Positions 19,676 through 32,400 of a stretch of 64,000 nt of DNA are shown here, piece by piece. The notes below the pieces were generated by a model. That model was not told the DNA's origin. It saw nothing but the letters and a program-made list of their open reading frames with translations, and did no database searches. The stretch is from Astragalus membranaceus (taxonomy: Eukaryota > Streptophyta > Magnoliopsida > Fabales > Fabaceae): positions 1,922,001 to 1,986,000 of the forward strand of contig JAZGSX010000010.1 of NCBI GenBank assembly GCA_039519185.1, in the 5' to 3' direction. Position 1 is the first letter of the stretch, and each line of letters begins with the position of its first letter. The translations under genes were made by a program, and so were the position numbers.

Positions 19676-22270
19676 TGTAACGCCCCAAAATAATTTAATT
19701 ATTTATTTAATTAAGTTATTTAAGGCTTACAATATTTATTTAATTTAATTAACTAATTCAGGATTTAATTTAATTTATTTTATTTTAGTTAGGAGGTGTT
19801 GTCACGAATTAGGTGGTGTGCAAGGGGGCCCATGATCCACAAGTAGACCCATGACCCATTTGCTAGTCATAGGACTCGACTCACTTAGGGGTCTTGTGGG
19901 TTAGTTTTCATTTCACTTATTCCATCCAAAAGAAAGAAAAAGAAGCGAATAGAGAAAGAGTGAGAAGAGATGCGCGACTTGCAAGAGGAAGGGAGAGGAA
20001 TTTCGTGGAGCACTCAAGGAAGAGGGAAAGCTTGTTGGTGTCTTGCAATTCCTTGGAGCCTTGCCTAGTAATTTCGACTTCCATAAGGTTAGGGGGTCCT
20101 CTTTTTATCTTTAATAGCTTATGTGATGAGTATTGTCTAGGGTTAGGTTCTAGGGTGATTTCTATGAATGAATTGTGTGTTTTGATGTTGTTGCTATGCT
20201 GAAAGTTTAATTGTGCAAAGATATGTTTGATTGGTGTTGAATTGTACACAATAGGAATTGTGCATGCCCATTGTTTGGTGTTATGATTGAATGAATTTTT
20301 GGTGGAAAATGTGATGGCTAGTGTTCATATAGGTAATTGACATTGGTAATTTAATTTGGTATTTTTATGTTGAGAGAAACTCAAAAATTGATGGAGCCTT
20401 AGGCGCCCTAGGTGTGTGTGTGTGTTGCTTGAATTCTGTCCCAGGCGCCCTGCTGCTGGGCGCCAAGGGCTGTGCTGTGCTTGTTGTGCCTGTTGCTGTC
20501 CCAGGCGCTAGGCGCCTTGTGCCATGGGCGCCAAGGGCCCCAATTTTCTGGTGATTGTTTTGCCAATTTTGGCTTTTGGTTTTCATGTCCAAGTAAAATA
20601 GCTCGTGAAAAATAATTTTTGCCACAAAAAGAGTTGTATTCCGTGTTTTCATTAGGCGCCTAGTGCATGGGCGCCGTGTGCTCTACGCCAGTTTTTGGGT
20701 GTTCCTGCGCCAATTCTGTGTCTGGGCGCTAGGCGCCCTGCGCCAGTTTTTCCTGCGCCTGTCTCACTGTGTTTCTGTTTTGGCGCTAGGCGCCTTGGCC
20801 ATGGGCGCCAAGGGCGCCACTGTTGTGTTGCATATTTTCTGAAAATTCTTTTTGGGTTCTCATACACTGAATAAATGGCACGTATAAAATAATTTTTGGA
20901 GTCAAAGGAGTTGTTCCCTGTCCTGGCCTTAGGCGCCTAGTCCATGGGCGCCAATGATGTGTGTCACTTTTTGCCAAAATTTTTGTTGGGTTCCCATATT
21001 CTGAGTATTTGGCTCGTGCAAAATTAATTTCGAAGTCAAATAAGTTTTCTTGCGTGTTGGCCTTAGGCGCCTAGTGCCTGGGCGCCGTGTTCCCCTGCGC
21101 CAGTTCCTGCGCCAGTGCGCCAGGCCAGTGTTGCTGTTCCTGGGCGCCCAGCGCCTATGCGCCAATCCTGTGTTGCTCGTGGGCGCCCAGCGCCTATGCG
21201 CCAGTTTCAGAATGTCTAAGTGTTTTTCCGATTTTGTTTCAATCATAACTTTTGACTCGGTTATCCAAATTGGACGGTTCAAAATGCATTTCGAAGCTAA
21301 TTTCAGTGTCTATCCAAGTGTTCTGGTTTTATGCAAAAATGAATTATTTTCCTGATGGTTCTGGACTGAAGTTGTTCAAGGTGTCTAATTGCCATTTTTA
21401 TTCACTTTCTCCTATCCCGTGTCAATATCCTAAAACGATTTAATTAAATTGGTACTGATTTATTGGTAAGTTTTATTGGTGAGTTTATTTGGTGAGTTAT
21501 TTGGTGAGTTTATTGGTGAGTCGATATGGTGAGTTGATTAAATGGTGAATTGGTGAGTTGTGTGGTGTGTTGTGTTGCATTGTCATGGCGTCTCATGAAC
21601 CATGTGCATTATCGGTGAGCAGAGGCTTCGGCCTAATTTTATTTGGTGAGCAGAGGCTTCGTCCTAATTGTATTTGGTGACGGATCCGACATGCATGTGC
21701 CCGTGGAGTTTGGGTTGCATTTCATGCATAACCACATATTTTGTAATGTTGTTTGGAATTGTAATTTTGATGTGGTTGCTGCCATTGTTGTGAATCGGTG
21801 TGCCTAGTTACTTTTCCTATGCAGTGCTTATTCCATATGTTATTAATTATGTAAAGAGACTCACCCTACTGCTTTTATGTTGCTTCTTATGTCGGCAACG
21901 TGCAGGTACTAACGAGTGAAGGTTACCCTTATGCCTTCGTCTGGTAGAGTGTGTCATGCTCTGATACGTAGCACCCGGGGGGCGTCTTATGTTTATGTGT
22001 TATTTTAATTATACTGTTAGACTGTTATTGGTGATGTATTGGATTCGTTTTCGAACTTAATATTTTTCCGCTGTGGTAGTGACTGTATTTAGTTGATGCG
22101 AACTGAACCGGTATTTTATGGTGCTATGTATCTTGTGGCTTTTGGCCGAAGCATGCAATTTGAAGTTGTTAATTTTATGGAGTAAGTGTAGCACTCTCTT
22201 ATATTGTTTTCAAAAAAAAAAGAAACTCTGATTTTATTAAATAGTAAGGTTATTAGAAAGGGGTGTTACA
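19676..22270 (+). repeat. 5' LTR of A (2595 bp)
   Basis: Runs from TGTAACGCCCC to GGGGTGTTACA. GGCGCC clusters lie at about 20400-20960 and 21060-21205; TAACTTTTGACTCGG at about 21245; UNCG hairpins at about 21624-21635 and 21656-21667, the second with a broken closing pair (AGGCTTCGTCCT). ATGCTCTGATAC at 21956-21967 is complementary to the downstream primer site. Confidence 0.9.
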
Positions 22271-22274
22271 TTAG

Positions 22275-22286
22275 TGGTATCAGAGC
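22275..22286 (+). other. Primer binding site of A (initiator tRNA-Met)
   Basis: TGGTATCAGAGC lies four bases after the LTR. It is the standard complement of the initiator tRNA-Met 3' end used by Tekay and many other plant elements. Confidence 0.9.
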
Positions 22287-22390
22287 ATTTCGGTCTGTCC
22301 GGCCAAGTCGTCCGGTCGTAGTGTCTTATGACAAATAGGAATTGTTAGATTAATTCTAAATTTCTATTTGTGCTGCAGTGACAATTTGAA

Positions 22391-25300
22391 ATGGCTGGGA
22401 GAAACGATGCTGCTCTTGCTGCTGCTTTGCAGGCTATGGCTCAGGCTGTTGGGAACCAGCAAAATGGTGCTTAATATGCTGGGACTCGCAGTTTAGCCAC
22501 GTTCCAGAGGGAGAATCCACCCGTTTTTAAGGGCAAGTATAATCCAGATGGTGCTCTAGCATGGCTGAAAGAGATTGAAAGGATATTTCGTGTCATGGAT
22601 TGTAATGATGCGCAGAAGGTCAGGTATGGTACCTATACGCTGGCAGAAGAAGCTGATGATTGGTGGATGGAGGTTAGGCAGAGATTAGAAACTGCTGATG
22701 AGGAGATAACTTGGGCTGTTTTCCGTAGGGAGTTCTTACGGAAGTATTTTCCAGAGGATGGGAGGGGAAAGAAAGAAATAGAATTCCTTGAGCTCAAGCA
22801 AGGAAACATGTCTGTCACGGAGTATGCTGCCAAGTTCACTGAATTGGCTAAGTTTTACCCCCATTATGCTGATGCTGATTCTGAATTTTCTAAATGTATT
22901 AAGTTTGAGAATGGACTGAGGGATGATATAAAGAAAGCTGTAGGGTACCAGAAGATTCGGGTTTTCGCTGATTTAATCGACAGTTGCAGGATATTCGAAG
23001 AGGATAGTAATGCTCACTCCAAGGTCATGAGAGATCAGAGGGGTAAATTTCAGAACCGGGGTAAGCCATATGAGGTTCCGGCTGGTAAGGGTAAGCAGAG
23101 GTATGCTGATAATAAGAAACCAAGTGGGGGAGATGCCCCTGCGAAGGTTGTGTGCTACAGGTGTGGCAAGCCGGGCCATAAGAGTTTTGACTGTTCGGAT
23201 AATAAATATTTCAAGTGCGGTAAAGAAGGTCATGTAGCTGCCAAATGTGAGAAAAAGGATGTGGTGTGCTACAACTGTGGGGAAGTAGGTCATATTAGTA
23301 CTAAGTGTACTAAGCCGAAGAAAGAGAAGTTCAGTGGAAAGGTGTTTGCTCTCGCAGGATCAGAGGATACTAATGAGATTAGAGGTACATGTTTTATTAA
23401 TGGTATTCCTTTGATTGCTATTATTGATACTGGTGCTACGCATTCATTTATTGCTGCTTTATGTGCTAAGAAATTGGACCTTTCTTTGTCTTCTATGATG
23501 AGGGAGATGGTTATTGACACTCCAGCTAAGGGTTCAGTAACTACCTCTCTTGTGTGTGCTAAGTGCCCTCTGTCAATCTTCGGCAGAGATTTCCTTGTTG
23601 ACCTTATTTGTTTGCCGTTGGGAGGGTTGGATGTCATCCTTGGTATGGACTGGTTAGTAGTTAACCATGTGCATATTAATTGTTTTCGTAAATCTGTGAG
23701 TTTCCTTCCTCCCGAAGAAGAAGAATCCGTTTTGTTGCCTGCTGGTCAATTGCATAAGGTAATGAAAGAGGGAGTTCATCTGTTTGCTTTGATGGCGTCA
23801 TTGTCTGCTGAGAATCAGGCGATCATTGAAGGGGTACAAGTAGTGTGTGAGTTTCCTGAAGTGTACCCGGATGAAATTCCAAGTGTTCCGCCAGAGAGGG
23901 AGATTGAGTTTGCTATTGATCTTATACCTGGTACTAGGCCTGTGTCTATGGCACCGTACCGGATGTCAGCCTCAGAGTTGTCTGAATTGAAAAAGCAACT
24001 AGAAGATCTACTTGAGAAGAAATTTGAAAGGCCAAGTGTGTCACCGTGGGGTGCTCCGGTATTGTTGGTGAAAAAGAAGGATGGGAGTATGAGACTTTGT
24101 GTCGATTATAGGCAATTGAACAAGGTGACAATAAAGAACAGGTATCCGCTTCCCAGAATTGATGATTTGATGGACCAGTTGGTAGGTGCTAAAGTGTTCA
24201 GCAAAATCGATTTGAGGTCGGGTTATCACCAGATCAAGGTAAAGGATGAAGACATTGAGAAAACAGCTTTCAGAACGAGATATGGGCACTATGAGTATTC
24301 TGTGATGCCGTTTGGTGTTACCAACGCGCCGGGAGTGTTTATGGAGTACATGAGTCGTACCTTCCATAGTTACTTGGATCGGTTTGTAGTTGTGTTTATT
24401 GACGACATTTTAGTGTATTCTAAGACGGAAGAGGAACACGCAGAACATTTGAGGTTAGTACTAGAAGTGTTGAAAGAAAAGAAATTGTATGCAAAGTTGT
24501 CTAAGTGTGAGTTCTGGCTGAGTGAAGTAGGTTTCCTTGGTCATATTATCTCTGGTAATGGTATAGCCGTGGATCTAGCCAAGATTGATGCTGTGTTGCA
24601 ATGGGAGAGCCCAAAGTCAGTTACAGAGATTAGAAGCTTCTTGGGATTAGCTGGTTATTACAAGAGGTTTATTGAGGGTTTCTCGAAGTTAGCTCTTCCG
24701 TTGACTCAATTGACGTGTAAAGGAAAAGCCTTTGTGTGGGATGCTCGCTGTGAGGAGAGCTTCAATGAATTGAAGAAGAGGTTGACAACATCGCCCGTGT
24801 TGACTTTGCCTGTTCCGGATCAACCGTTTGTAGTATATTGTGATGCTTCCAAGATGGGTTTGGGAGGTGTGTTGATGCAAGAAGGTAAGGTAGTAGCTTA
24901 TGCGTCTAGACAGTTGAGGACCCATGAGAAGAATCCTACTCATGATTTGGAGCTAGCTGCAATTGTGTTTGTGCTGAAAATTTGGAGGCACTATCTGTAT
25001 GGTACTAGATTTGAGGTGTTTAGTGACCATAAGAGTTTGAAATACTTGTTCGATCAGAAGGAGATGAATATGAGACAGAGACGTTGGTTAGAATTGCTGA
25101 AGGATTATGATTTCGGCTTGAACTATCACCCCGGCAAAGCTAATGTCGTGGCTGATGCTTTAAGTCGGAAGAGCTTGCATATGTCGGCTATGATGGTGAA
25201 AGAATTAGAGCTGATTGAGCAGTTCCGGGATATGAGTCTACTATGCGAAGTGACACCGCAGAGTGTCAGATTGGGAATGTTGAAGATTGGCAATGAATTT

Positions 25301-26645
25301 TTGGTTAGTATTCGAGAAGCCCAAAAGTCAGATGTAAAGTTGGTGGACTTGTTAGTTGTGAATGATCAAGCTGTGAATGGGGATTTCAAGTTAGATTCCC
25401 AAGGTGTATTGAGATTCAGGGATAGGATCTGTATTCCTGATGATGCTGAGATGAAGAGAATCATTCTTGAGGAGAGCCATAGGAGCAAGTTGAGTATTCA
25501 TCCAGGGGCTACAAAAATGTACCAAGATTTGAAGAAGTTGTTTTGGTGGCCTGGTATGAAGAAGGATGTGGCACGGTTTGTGTATTCTTGTCTGACTTGT
25601 CAGAAGTCTAAGATTGAGCATCAGAAGCCCGCGGGGTTGATGCAACCGTTGGAGATTCCGGAATGGAAATGGGATAGCATTTCCATGGACTTTGTGACTA
25701 GTTTGCCTAGAACCGTGAGAGGATTTGATGCTATATGGGTGGTTGTGGATAGGCTGACGAAGTCTGCTCACTTCTTACCAATTGATATCACTTATCCAGT
25801 TCCAAAATTGGCAGAGATCTACATCAAGACAATTGTTAAGTTGCATGGCGTTCCGCTTAGTATTGTATCTGATAGAGATCCAAGATTCACTTCTGAATTT
25901 TGGAAAAGTTTGTAAGAAGCTTTGGGTTCTAAGTTGAGGTTGAGCTCCGCTTATCATCTGCAGACAGATGGTCAGACGGAGGGGACTATTCAGTCGTTAG
26001 AGGACTTGTTGAGGGCATGTGTTCTTGAGCAAGGAGGTTCATGGGATTCTCATCTTCCGTTGATTCAGTTCACCTACAATAACAGTTTTCATTCTAGTAT
26101 TGGAAAGGCACCGTTTGAGGCATTGTATGGTCGGAGATGTAGGACTCCGTTATGTTGGTACGAATCTGGAGAGAGTGCAGTATTGGGGCCTGGGATTGTG
26201 CGAGAAACAACTGAGAAGGTAAAATTAATCCGTGAGAAGATGAAAGCGTCGCAGAGTCGATAAAAGAGCTATCATGATAAGAGAAGGAAGGATTTAGAGT
26301 TTCAGGCCGGTGATCATGTGTTTCTGAGAGTCACCCCGGTGACTGGTGTTGGGCGTGCCTTGAAATCAAAGAAGTTAACTCCCCGTTTCATTGGTCCGTA
26401 TCAGATTACGGAGAGGGTGGGAAGTGTTGCCTATAGGGTGGCTTTGCCGCCTAAACTTTCGAATTTGCATGACGTGTTTCACGTGTCACAGCTTCGAAAG
26501 TATGTTCCGGACCCGTCTCATGTGTTTCAGATGGGTGAAGTAGAGGTACGGGATAATCTCACTGTGGAGACTATGCCTATGCGAATTGAAGATAGAGAAG
26601 TGAAGATTCTGAGAGGGAAGGAGATTCCTTTGGTGAAAGTGGTTT
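22391..26645 (+). pseudogene. Gag-Pol polyprotein of A, three nonsense codons
   Basis: One reading frame from the ATG at 22391 encodes, in order, Gag, three CCHC knuckles (the second is damaged: the first Cys of its CFKC is Tyr), protease (IDTGATHSF), reverse transcriptase (VVFIDDILVYSK), RNase H (YCDASKMGLGG), integrase with HHCC and DDE, and a GPY/F module. TAA codons at 22472, 25913 and 26261 break it, with no frameshift between them. The last two correspond to Gln codons in element E. One codon (Tyr) is deleted in RNase H relative to B and E. The frame runs straight into LTR B. It cannot make a full product; the 22595-25912 segment remains open. Confidence 0.9.
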
Positions 26646-27654
26646 TGTAACACCCTAAAATAATTTAATTAAGTAATTGATTAAATTATTTAAAGTGTTG
26701 CGCTAATTTTCTTTATTATATTATAATGTAGTATTTTTATTTAATTGAAGGGGATGGCGTTGGTAATACCGGAATTGCAAGTGATGGCCCAAGAAGCCCA
26801 TTGGCTTAGGCGCTCCTTAGGCGCTAAGGGGTCTAGGTCTCGCCCCAATTGTGTCAAAAAAGAGCAAGAGAGTCGAAGGAGAGGAGAAGAGAAAGAAAGT
26901 CGAAGGAGAGGAGAAGAGAAGGAAGAAGGCGAATCTAAAGCTAAGGAGCTAGGGTTTGTTCATCTTGATTCTAGGTAAGAGTTCCTAGTCTTTTATTATT
27001 CGATTCTCCTTCTCTATCAAATGCTTAGGTTTTCGATTTTCCCTAACCCTTCCTATTTTTGATCAATTCGTGAATGGTCCAAGAGAAAGAGAGAGAGGGC
27101 GTGTTCGTGGATAAGGGAAGAAGAAGGAGAAGAATTCTTGTTGCGGTGGTTTGTCGGTGCTTCGGTGGGAAAAGCTCTAGTTCGTCATAATCAAGGTTAG
27201 GGGAGTCTCACTCTATAATAGAGAGTATAATAGGTTGTATGTAAACCATAGGATCCCACTTGACATTATTTGTTAATTGTTAGATTGTTTAGGTTAGTTG
27301 AAATTGATAATTAGTGTGATTGATTCGATTCCCTATGCTAAGGTTTAGATTTCATGTGTTGATTTTATGCCTTGTTGTGTTCTTGATATATATATGTGAG
27401 ATTGAATGTTGTTGGTATGAGCATAATGTATTTTGTGATTGTTGTGGTGATTTGATTTGGAAAATAATTAAGAATTTGGTGTTTTCGTTTGTGTTGGGGC
27501 GCCTGGGCGCCACGTTGCTGGGGGGGGGGGGGGGAATTGGCGCACTGGGCGCTGTTTCTGTTGCTGGGTGCGTGTGTGTTCTGGGCAGGGCGCCTGTGTT
27601 GCTGCCCTGTGCTTAGGCAAGGCGCATAAAACATGTTTTTGGATAAACTCAGTT

Positions 27655-28400
27655 TCTAAACATATTTTCCCGAGCCAAATTTTGTATTCACCTGACCAAA
27701 TTATATTTTAAGCACTTTGGCTAAAGAATTTCCAGATTTGCACTTGTGGTTTTGAAATGGTCCTATTGGGCATCGTTTTGGCTTGTTTAAGGGGTGCCTT
27801 GTGTGCAAATCATTTTCTGAGCATATTTTCCCGAGCCAAATTTTGTATTCACCTGACCAAATTATATTTTAAGCACTTTGGCTAAAGAATTTCCAGATTT
27901 GCACTTGTGGTTTTGAAATGGTCCTATTGGGCATCGTTTTGGCTTGTTTAAGGGGTGCCTTGTGTGCAAATCATTTTCTGAGCATATTTTCCCGAGCCAA
28001 ATTTTGTATTCACCTGACCAAATTATATTTTAAGCACTTTGGCTAAAGAATTTCCAGATTTGCACTTGTGGTTTTGAAATGGTCCTATTGGGCATCGTTT
28101 TGGCTTGTTTAAGGGGTGCCTTGTGTGCAACTCACTTTCTGAGCATATTTTCCCGAGCCAAATTTTGTATTCACCTGACCAAATTGTATTTAAAACATTT
28201 TGGCTAAAGAATTTTCAGTTGTTCACGCACTGTTTTGAAATTGTCCTAGGGAGCGTTGTTTTGACTATGTTTGTGGTGCCTAGGGGTGAGCTGTGAGTTC
28301 TGAACATATTTACCCTAGCCAAATTTTGTAATCACGTGACCAAATCCCATTTTGAACATTTTGGCTAGAGCGGTTTTAACTTTTCAGGTGGCCTACTATG
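27655..28400 (+). repeat. 161-bp tandem repeat in LTR B
   Basis: The word CATATTTTCCCGAGCC or its variant recurs at 27661, 27822, 27983, 28144 and 28305, a constant period of 161 bp. The first three units are nearly identical; the last two are diverged, as in an array growing at one end. Confidence 0.9.
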
Positions 28401-28682
28401 TTTGTGCGTTTGGGTGTTGTGTTGGGCGCCAAGTGTGGCCGCCCAGGGCGCCAAGTGGTGCGCCCGTGCCTTGTGTTTGGTTTTGGTCCTAATGGTGACA
28501 GATTGGTCCCTAAGTGCTAGCCTAGTCCTAGAGACGTGATTGTGATGAGGAAATAAATGAGTTGATTGATGATGAGGCCATGGGGGCTACAACAAAGATT
28601 AATAAAGATGTGATATAGGATGTATGGACTGTGTTGCTAAGAGTTATGATTTTGGTTTTGTCATGGAGTCTCATGCATACAT

Positions 28683-28795
28683 AAGGCTGCGGTCTGAGTT
28701 TTATGTTATGATGATAAGGCTGCGGTCTGAGTTCTAAATTGAAATGATAAGGCTGCGGTCTGAGTTGATATTATGATGATAAGGCTGCGGTCTGG
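28683..28795 (+). repeat. Four UGCG-loop hairpins in LTR B
   Basis: Four copies of AAGGCTGCGGTCTG. As RNA each gives AGGC/GUCU (one G-U pair) closed by C(UGCG)G, a UNCG-class loop. The position in the LTR corresponds to the UUCG/UACG hairpins of family A/E. Confidence 0.6.
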
Positions 28796-29374
28796 GAAAA
28801 TGGTACCACATTCATAACTGTATTGCATACATCCTCATGATAAGCATGTGAGTTGCTGATTGTATGAACTATGCTGCTGTGTGACTGTATGAGTGTGATA
28901 CTATGATGAAATATACTTCTTATTATAGTCTTTATTATATGGTTCGAGACTCACCCTTCTGTTGTTGTTTACCACAGGTAGTCCTGAGTGAAGGCTTACT
29001 CCTTTCACTCCCGAGTCGGTCTGCTCTGATACGTGACACCTAGGGGGTGGGCTTAGGATTCTAGTGTTATTCATTTGCTGTTGAATTTTTATATGCATTG
29101 ATTTAATGATTTTTGATGAGGCTGTTGTTCGGCGCTTTTGAGATTATGTTATTTTCCGCTGCGAGACATCTAAATTATAATGTGTGGATTTTATTGGTGA
29201 AGTCATGAGTACCCTAAATTATTTAATGGTGTTGCGTATTATAAATGTGTAACGAAGGCTTACACCGATTTGACCGTTGTTAGATTAAAATTATGTGTAG
29301 CATTCCATTGAAAAGAAATTTTGAAACTCTGATCTCTATGATAAATAGCCGTGTAGAATGGGGTGTTACATTAG

Positions 29375-29386
29375 TGGTATCAAAGC
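29375..29386 (+). other. Primer binding site of B
   Basis: TGGTATCAAAGC, one base different from the usual TGGTATCAGAGC (G to A at position 9). It may be a post-insertion mutation or a tolerated variant. Confidence 0.85.
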
Positions 29387-29496
29387 AAAAGTTCGGTCTG
29401 TCCGACCAAATGTGTCTGTTTGTCATATTGTGTATGACAATTAGGAGTTCTTAATTTAATTCTGAATTGTCGTTTATGTTGCAGTGTTAGGTTGAT

Positions 29497-32400
29497 ATGG
29501 CTAGAAGGGATGACGCTGCTTTGGCTGCTGCTCTGCAAGCCATAGCCCAAGCTGTTGGGAATCAACACAATGCTGCTGATATGAATGCTCGCAACCTGGC
29601 AATGTTTCAGAGGGAAAACCCACCCACCTTCAAGGGTCGGTATGATCCCGATGGAGCCTTGTCGTGGCTGAATGAGATAGAGCGAATTTTCCGTGTTATG
29701 GATTGCACTGCTGCCCAGCAAGTGAAGTTTGGGACGCACATGCTGTCAGAAGAGGCTGACAAGTGGTGGTTAGGGATGCTGCATAGGTTGAACACTGCTG
29801 GTGAAGAGGTTACTTGGGAGGTCTTCACAAGGGAGTTTAAAAGAAAGTATTACCCTGAAGACGTTCGGGCCAAGAAAGAGGTAGAATTCTTAGAACTGAA
29901 ACAGGGAAATAAGACTGTGGCTGAGTATGCAGCCAGATTTGAAGAGCTGGCCCAATTTTGTCCTTACTACGCCAATGATGCTGATTCAGAGTTCTCCAAG
30001 TGTGTGAAATTTGAGAGTGGCCTGCGACCCGATATTAAGAAGGCAATTGGATATCATGAGATACGAGATTTTGCCAGACTAGCTGACAAGAGTAGGATTT
30101 ATGAAGAGGACAGTTCTGCTGCCTACAAGATTGGGAAAGAGAAAAAGAATACTCAGTTTAGGGGAAAACCTTATGATATGGCTGGAGGTAAAAATAAGTG
30201 GAAGGCGGGTGCTGGTAAAAGATCTTCTGAGGGTAAGAAGCCTAGTAGGGGAGGTGCTCCTGCTGATATAGTGTGTTACACGTGTGGCAAGCCGGGTCAC
30301 AAAAGCTTCGATTGCAAGACCGAGGTAATGTGTTACCGTTGTGGGAAGAAAGGTCATATGGCGTCTAACTGTGATCGTAAAGAATCAGTGTGTTTCAATT
30401 GTGGTGAAGCTGGTCACGTTAGTTCTAAATGCACCAAACCAAAGAAAGAGAAATCCAATGGAAGAGTTTTCGCGCTAGCAGGCTCAGAGGGGCCCAATGA
30501 GATTCGAGGTACTTGTTTTATTTATGGTTCCCCTTTAGTTGCTATAGTTGATACTGGTGCTACACATTCTTTTATTGCTGCTGTTTGTGCTGAAAAGTTA
30601 AATCTAGTATTGTCTGCTATGAAAAGGGAAATGGTTATCGACACTCCGGCTAAGGGTTCGGTGACTACTTCTCTATTATGTGCTAAGTGTCCTCTGTCAG
30701 TCTTCGGCAGAGATTTTCTGGTTGACCTTATATGTTTGCCTTTGGGAGGGTTGGATGTTATTCTTGGTATGGACTGGTTAGTGGATAACCATGTGCACAT
30801 CAACTGTTTCAGCAAGTCCGTGAGTTTCCTTCCTCCTGAGGAGGAAAAGTCTGTTTTGTTGCCTGGGGATCAGCTGCATAAGGTATTGAGGGATGGTGGC
30901 CAACTATTTGCTTTGATGGCGCCTATGTCTGCTGAAAACCAAGCTATAGTTGAAGGGTTGCAGGTGGTGTGTGAGTTCCCTGAAGTGTTCCCTGATGAGA
31001 TTCCTAGTGTGCCACCAGAGAGGGAAATAGAGTTTGGGATTGATCTTGTGCCTGGTACTAGGCCTGTGTCCATGGCACCGTACCGGATGTCAGCTTCTGA
31101 GTTATCTGAGTTAAAGAAGCAGTTGGAAGAGTTACTTGAAAAGAAATTTGTGAGACCTAGTGTGTCGCCATGGGGAGCTCCGGTTTTGTTAGTAATGAAG
31201 AAAGATGGGAGTATGCGCCTGTGTGTGGATTATAGACAGTTGAACAAGGTAACTATCAAAAATAAGTACCCTTTTCCAAGAATTGATGATCTGATGGACC
31301 AGCTGGTGGGTGCTAAGGTTTTTAGCAAAATTGATTTGAGGTCAGGGTATCATCAGATTAAAGTAAAAGACGAAGACGTCCAGAAGACAGCATTCCGAAC
31401 GAGATATGGACATTATGAGTACTCTGTGATGCCGTTTGGTGTCACCAATGCACCAGGGGTGTTTATGGAGTACATGAACCGTATCTTCCATAGCTACTTG
31501 GATCGGTTTGTGGTAGTTTTTATAGATGATATTCTGGTATACTCTAAATCTGAAGAGGAGCATGCAGAGCACTTGAGATTGGTGCTTGAGGTATTGAAAG
31601 AGAAGAAGCTTTATGCTAAGTTGTCCAAATGCGAGTTCTGGCTGCGTGAGGTAAGCTTTTTGGGTCACATTATTTCTAGTGATGGCATAGCTGTAGACCC
31701 AGCCAAGGTTGATGCAGTGTTACAGTGGGAAAGCCCAAAGTCTGCGACTGAGATCAGAAGTTTCTTGGGGTTGGCTGGTTACTACAGGAGGTTCATTGAG
31801 GGTTTCTCAAAGCTAGCCCTCCCGTTGACTCAATTGACGTGTAAGGGGAGAGTTTTTGTGTGGGATGCTAAGTGTGAAGATAGCTTCCAAGAGTTGAAGA
31901 AGAGATTGACAACATCTCCGGTGTTAGTGTTGCCAGTGCCGGATCAACCGTTTGTGGTATATTGTGATGCTTCCAAAATGGGATTGGGAGGCGTATTGAT
32001 GCAGGATGGGAAGGTAGTTGCTTATGCGTCCAGACAATTGCGGACTCATGAAAAGAACTATCCTACTCATGATTTGGAATTGGCTGCTATTGTGTTTGTG
32101 CTGAAAATTTGGAGGCACTATTTGTATGGCACTAGATTCGAGGTATTCAGCGACCACAAGAGTTTGAAATACTTGTTTGATCAGAAGGAGCTGAATATGA
32201 GGCAGAGGCGTTGGTTAGAGCTGCTGAAAGACTATGATTTTGGCTTAAACTATCACCCCGGCAAAGCTAATGTCGTGGCTGATGCTTTAAGTCGAAAGAC
32301 TTTGCATATGTCATCAATGATGGTAAAGGAGTTGGAGCTGATTGAACAATTCCGTGATATAAGTCTGGTTTGTGAAGTGACACCGCAGAGTGTTAAGCTG

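Larger units (their letters stand above)
19676..26645 (+). mobile_element. Element A: Tekay-type Ty3/Gypsy, 3' part missing
   Basis: 5' LTR 19676-22270, primer site 22275-22286, then a degenerate polyprotein cut at 26645 where element B's LTR starts. The end of the chromodomain-like tail, polypurine tract and 3' LTR are absent from the window. Same family as E, J and K. The pentamer before it is GTTGT, but its partner is missing. Confidence 0.88.
26646..29370 (+). repeat. 5' LTR of B (2725 bp)
   Basis: From TGTAACACCCTAAAATAATT to GGGGTGTTACA. It holds a purine-rich stretch (about 26866-26945), TATA-like GATATATATATG (about 27385), GGCGCC words and a 15-G run (about 27500-27545), the 161-bp tandem array, four AGGC-TGCG-GTCT hairpins (28683-28795) and TGCTCTGATAC ending at 29032. 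Confidence 0.9.
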
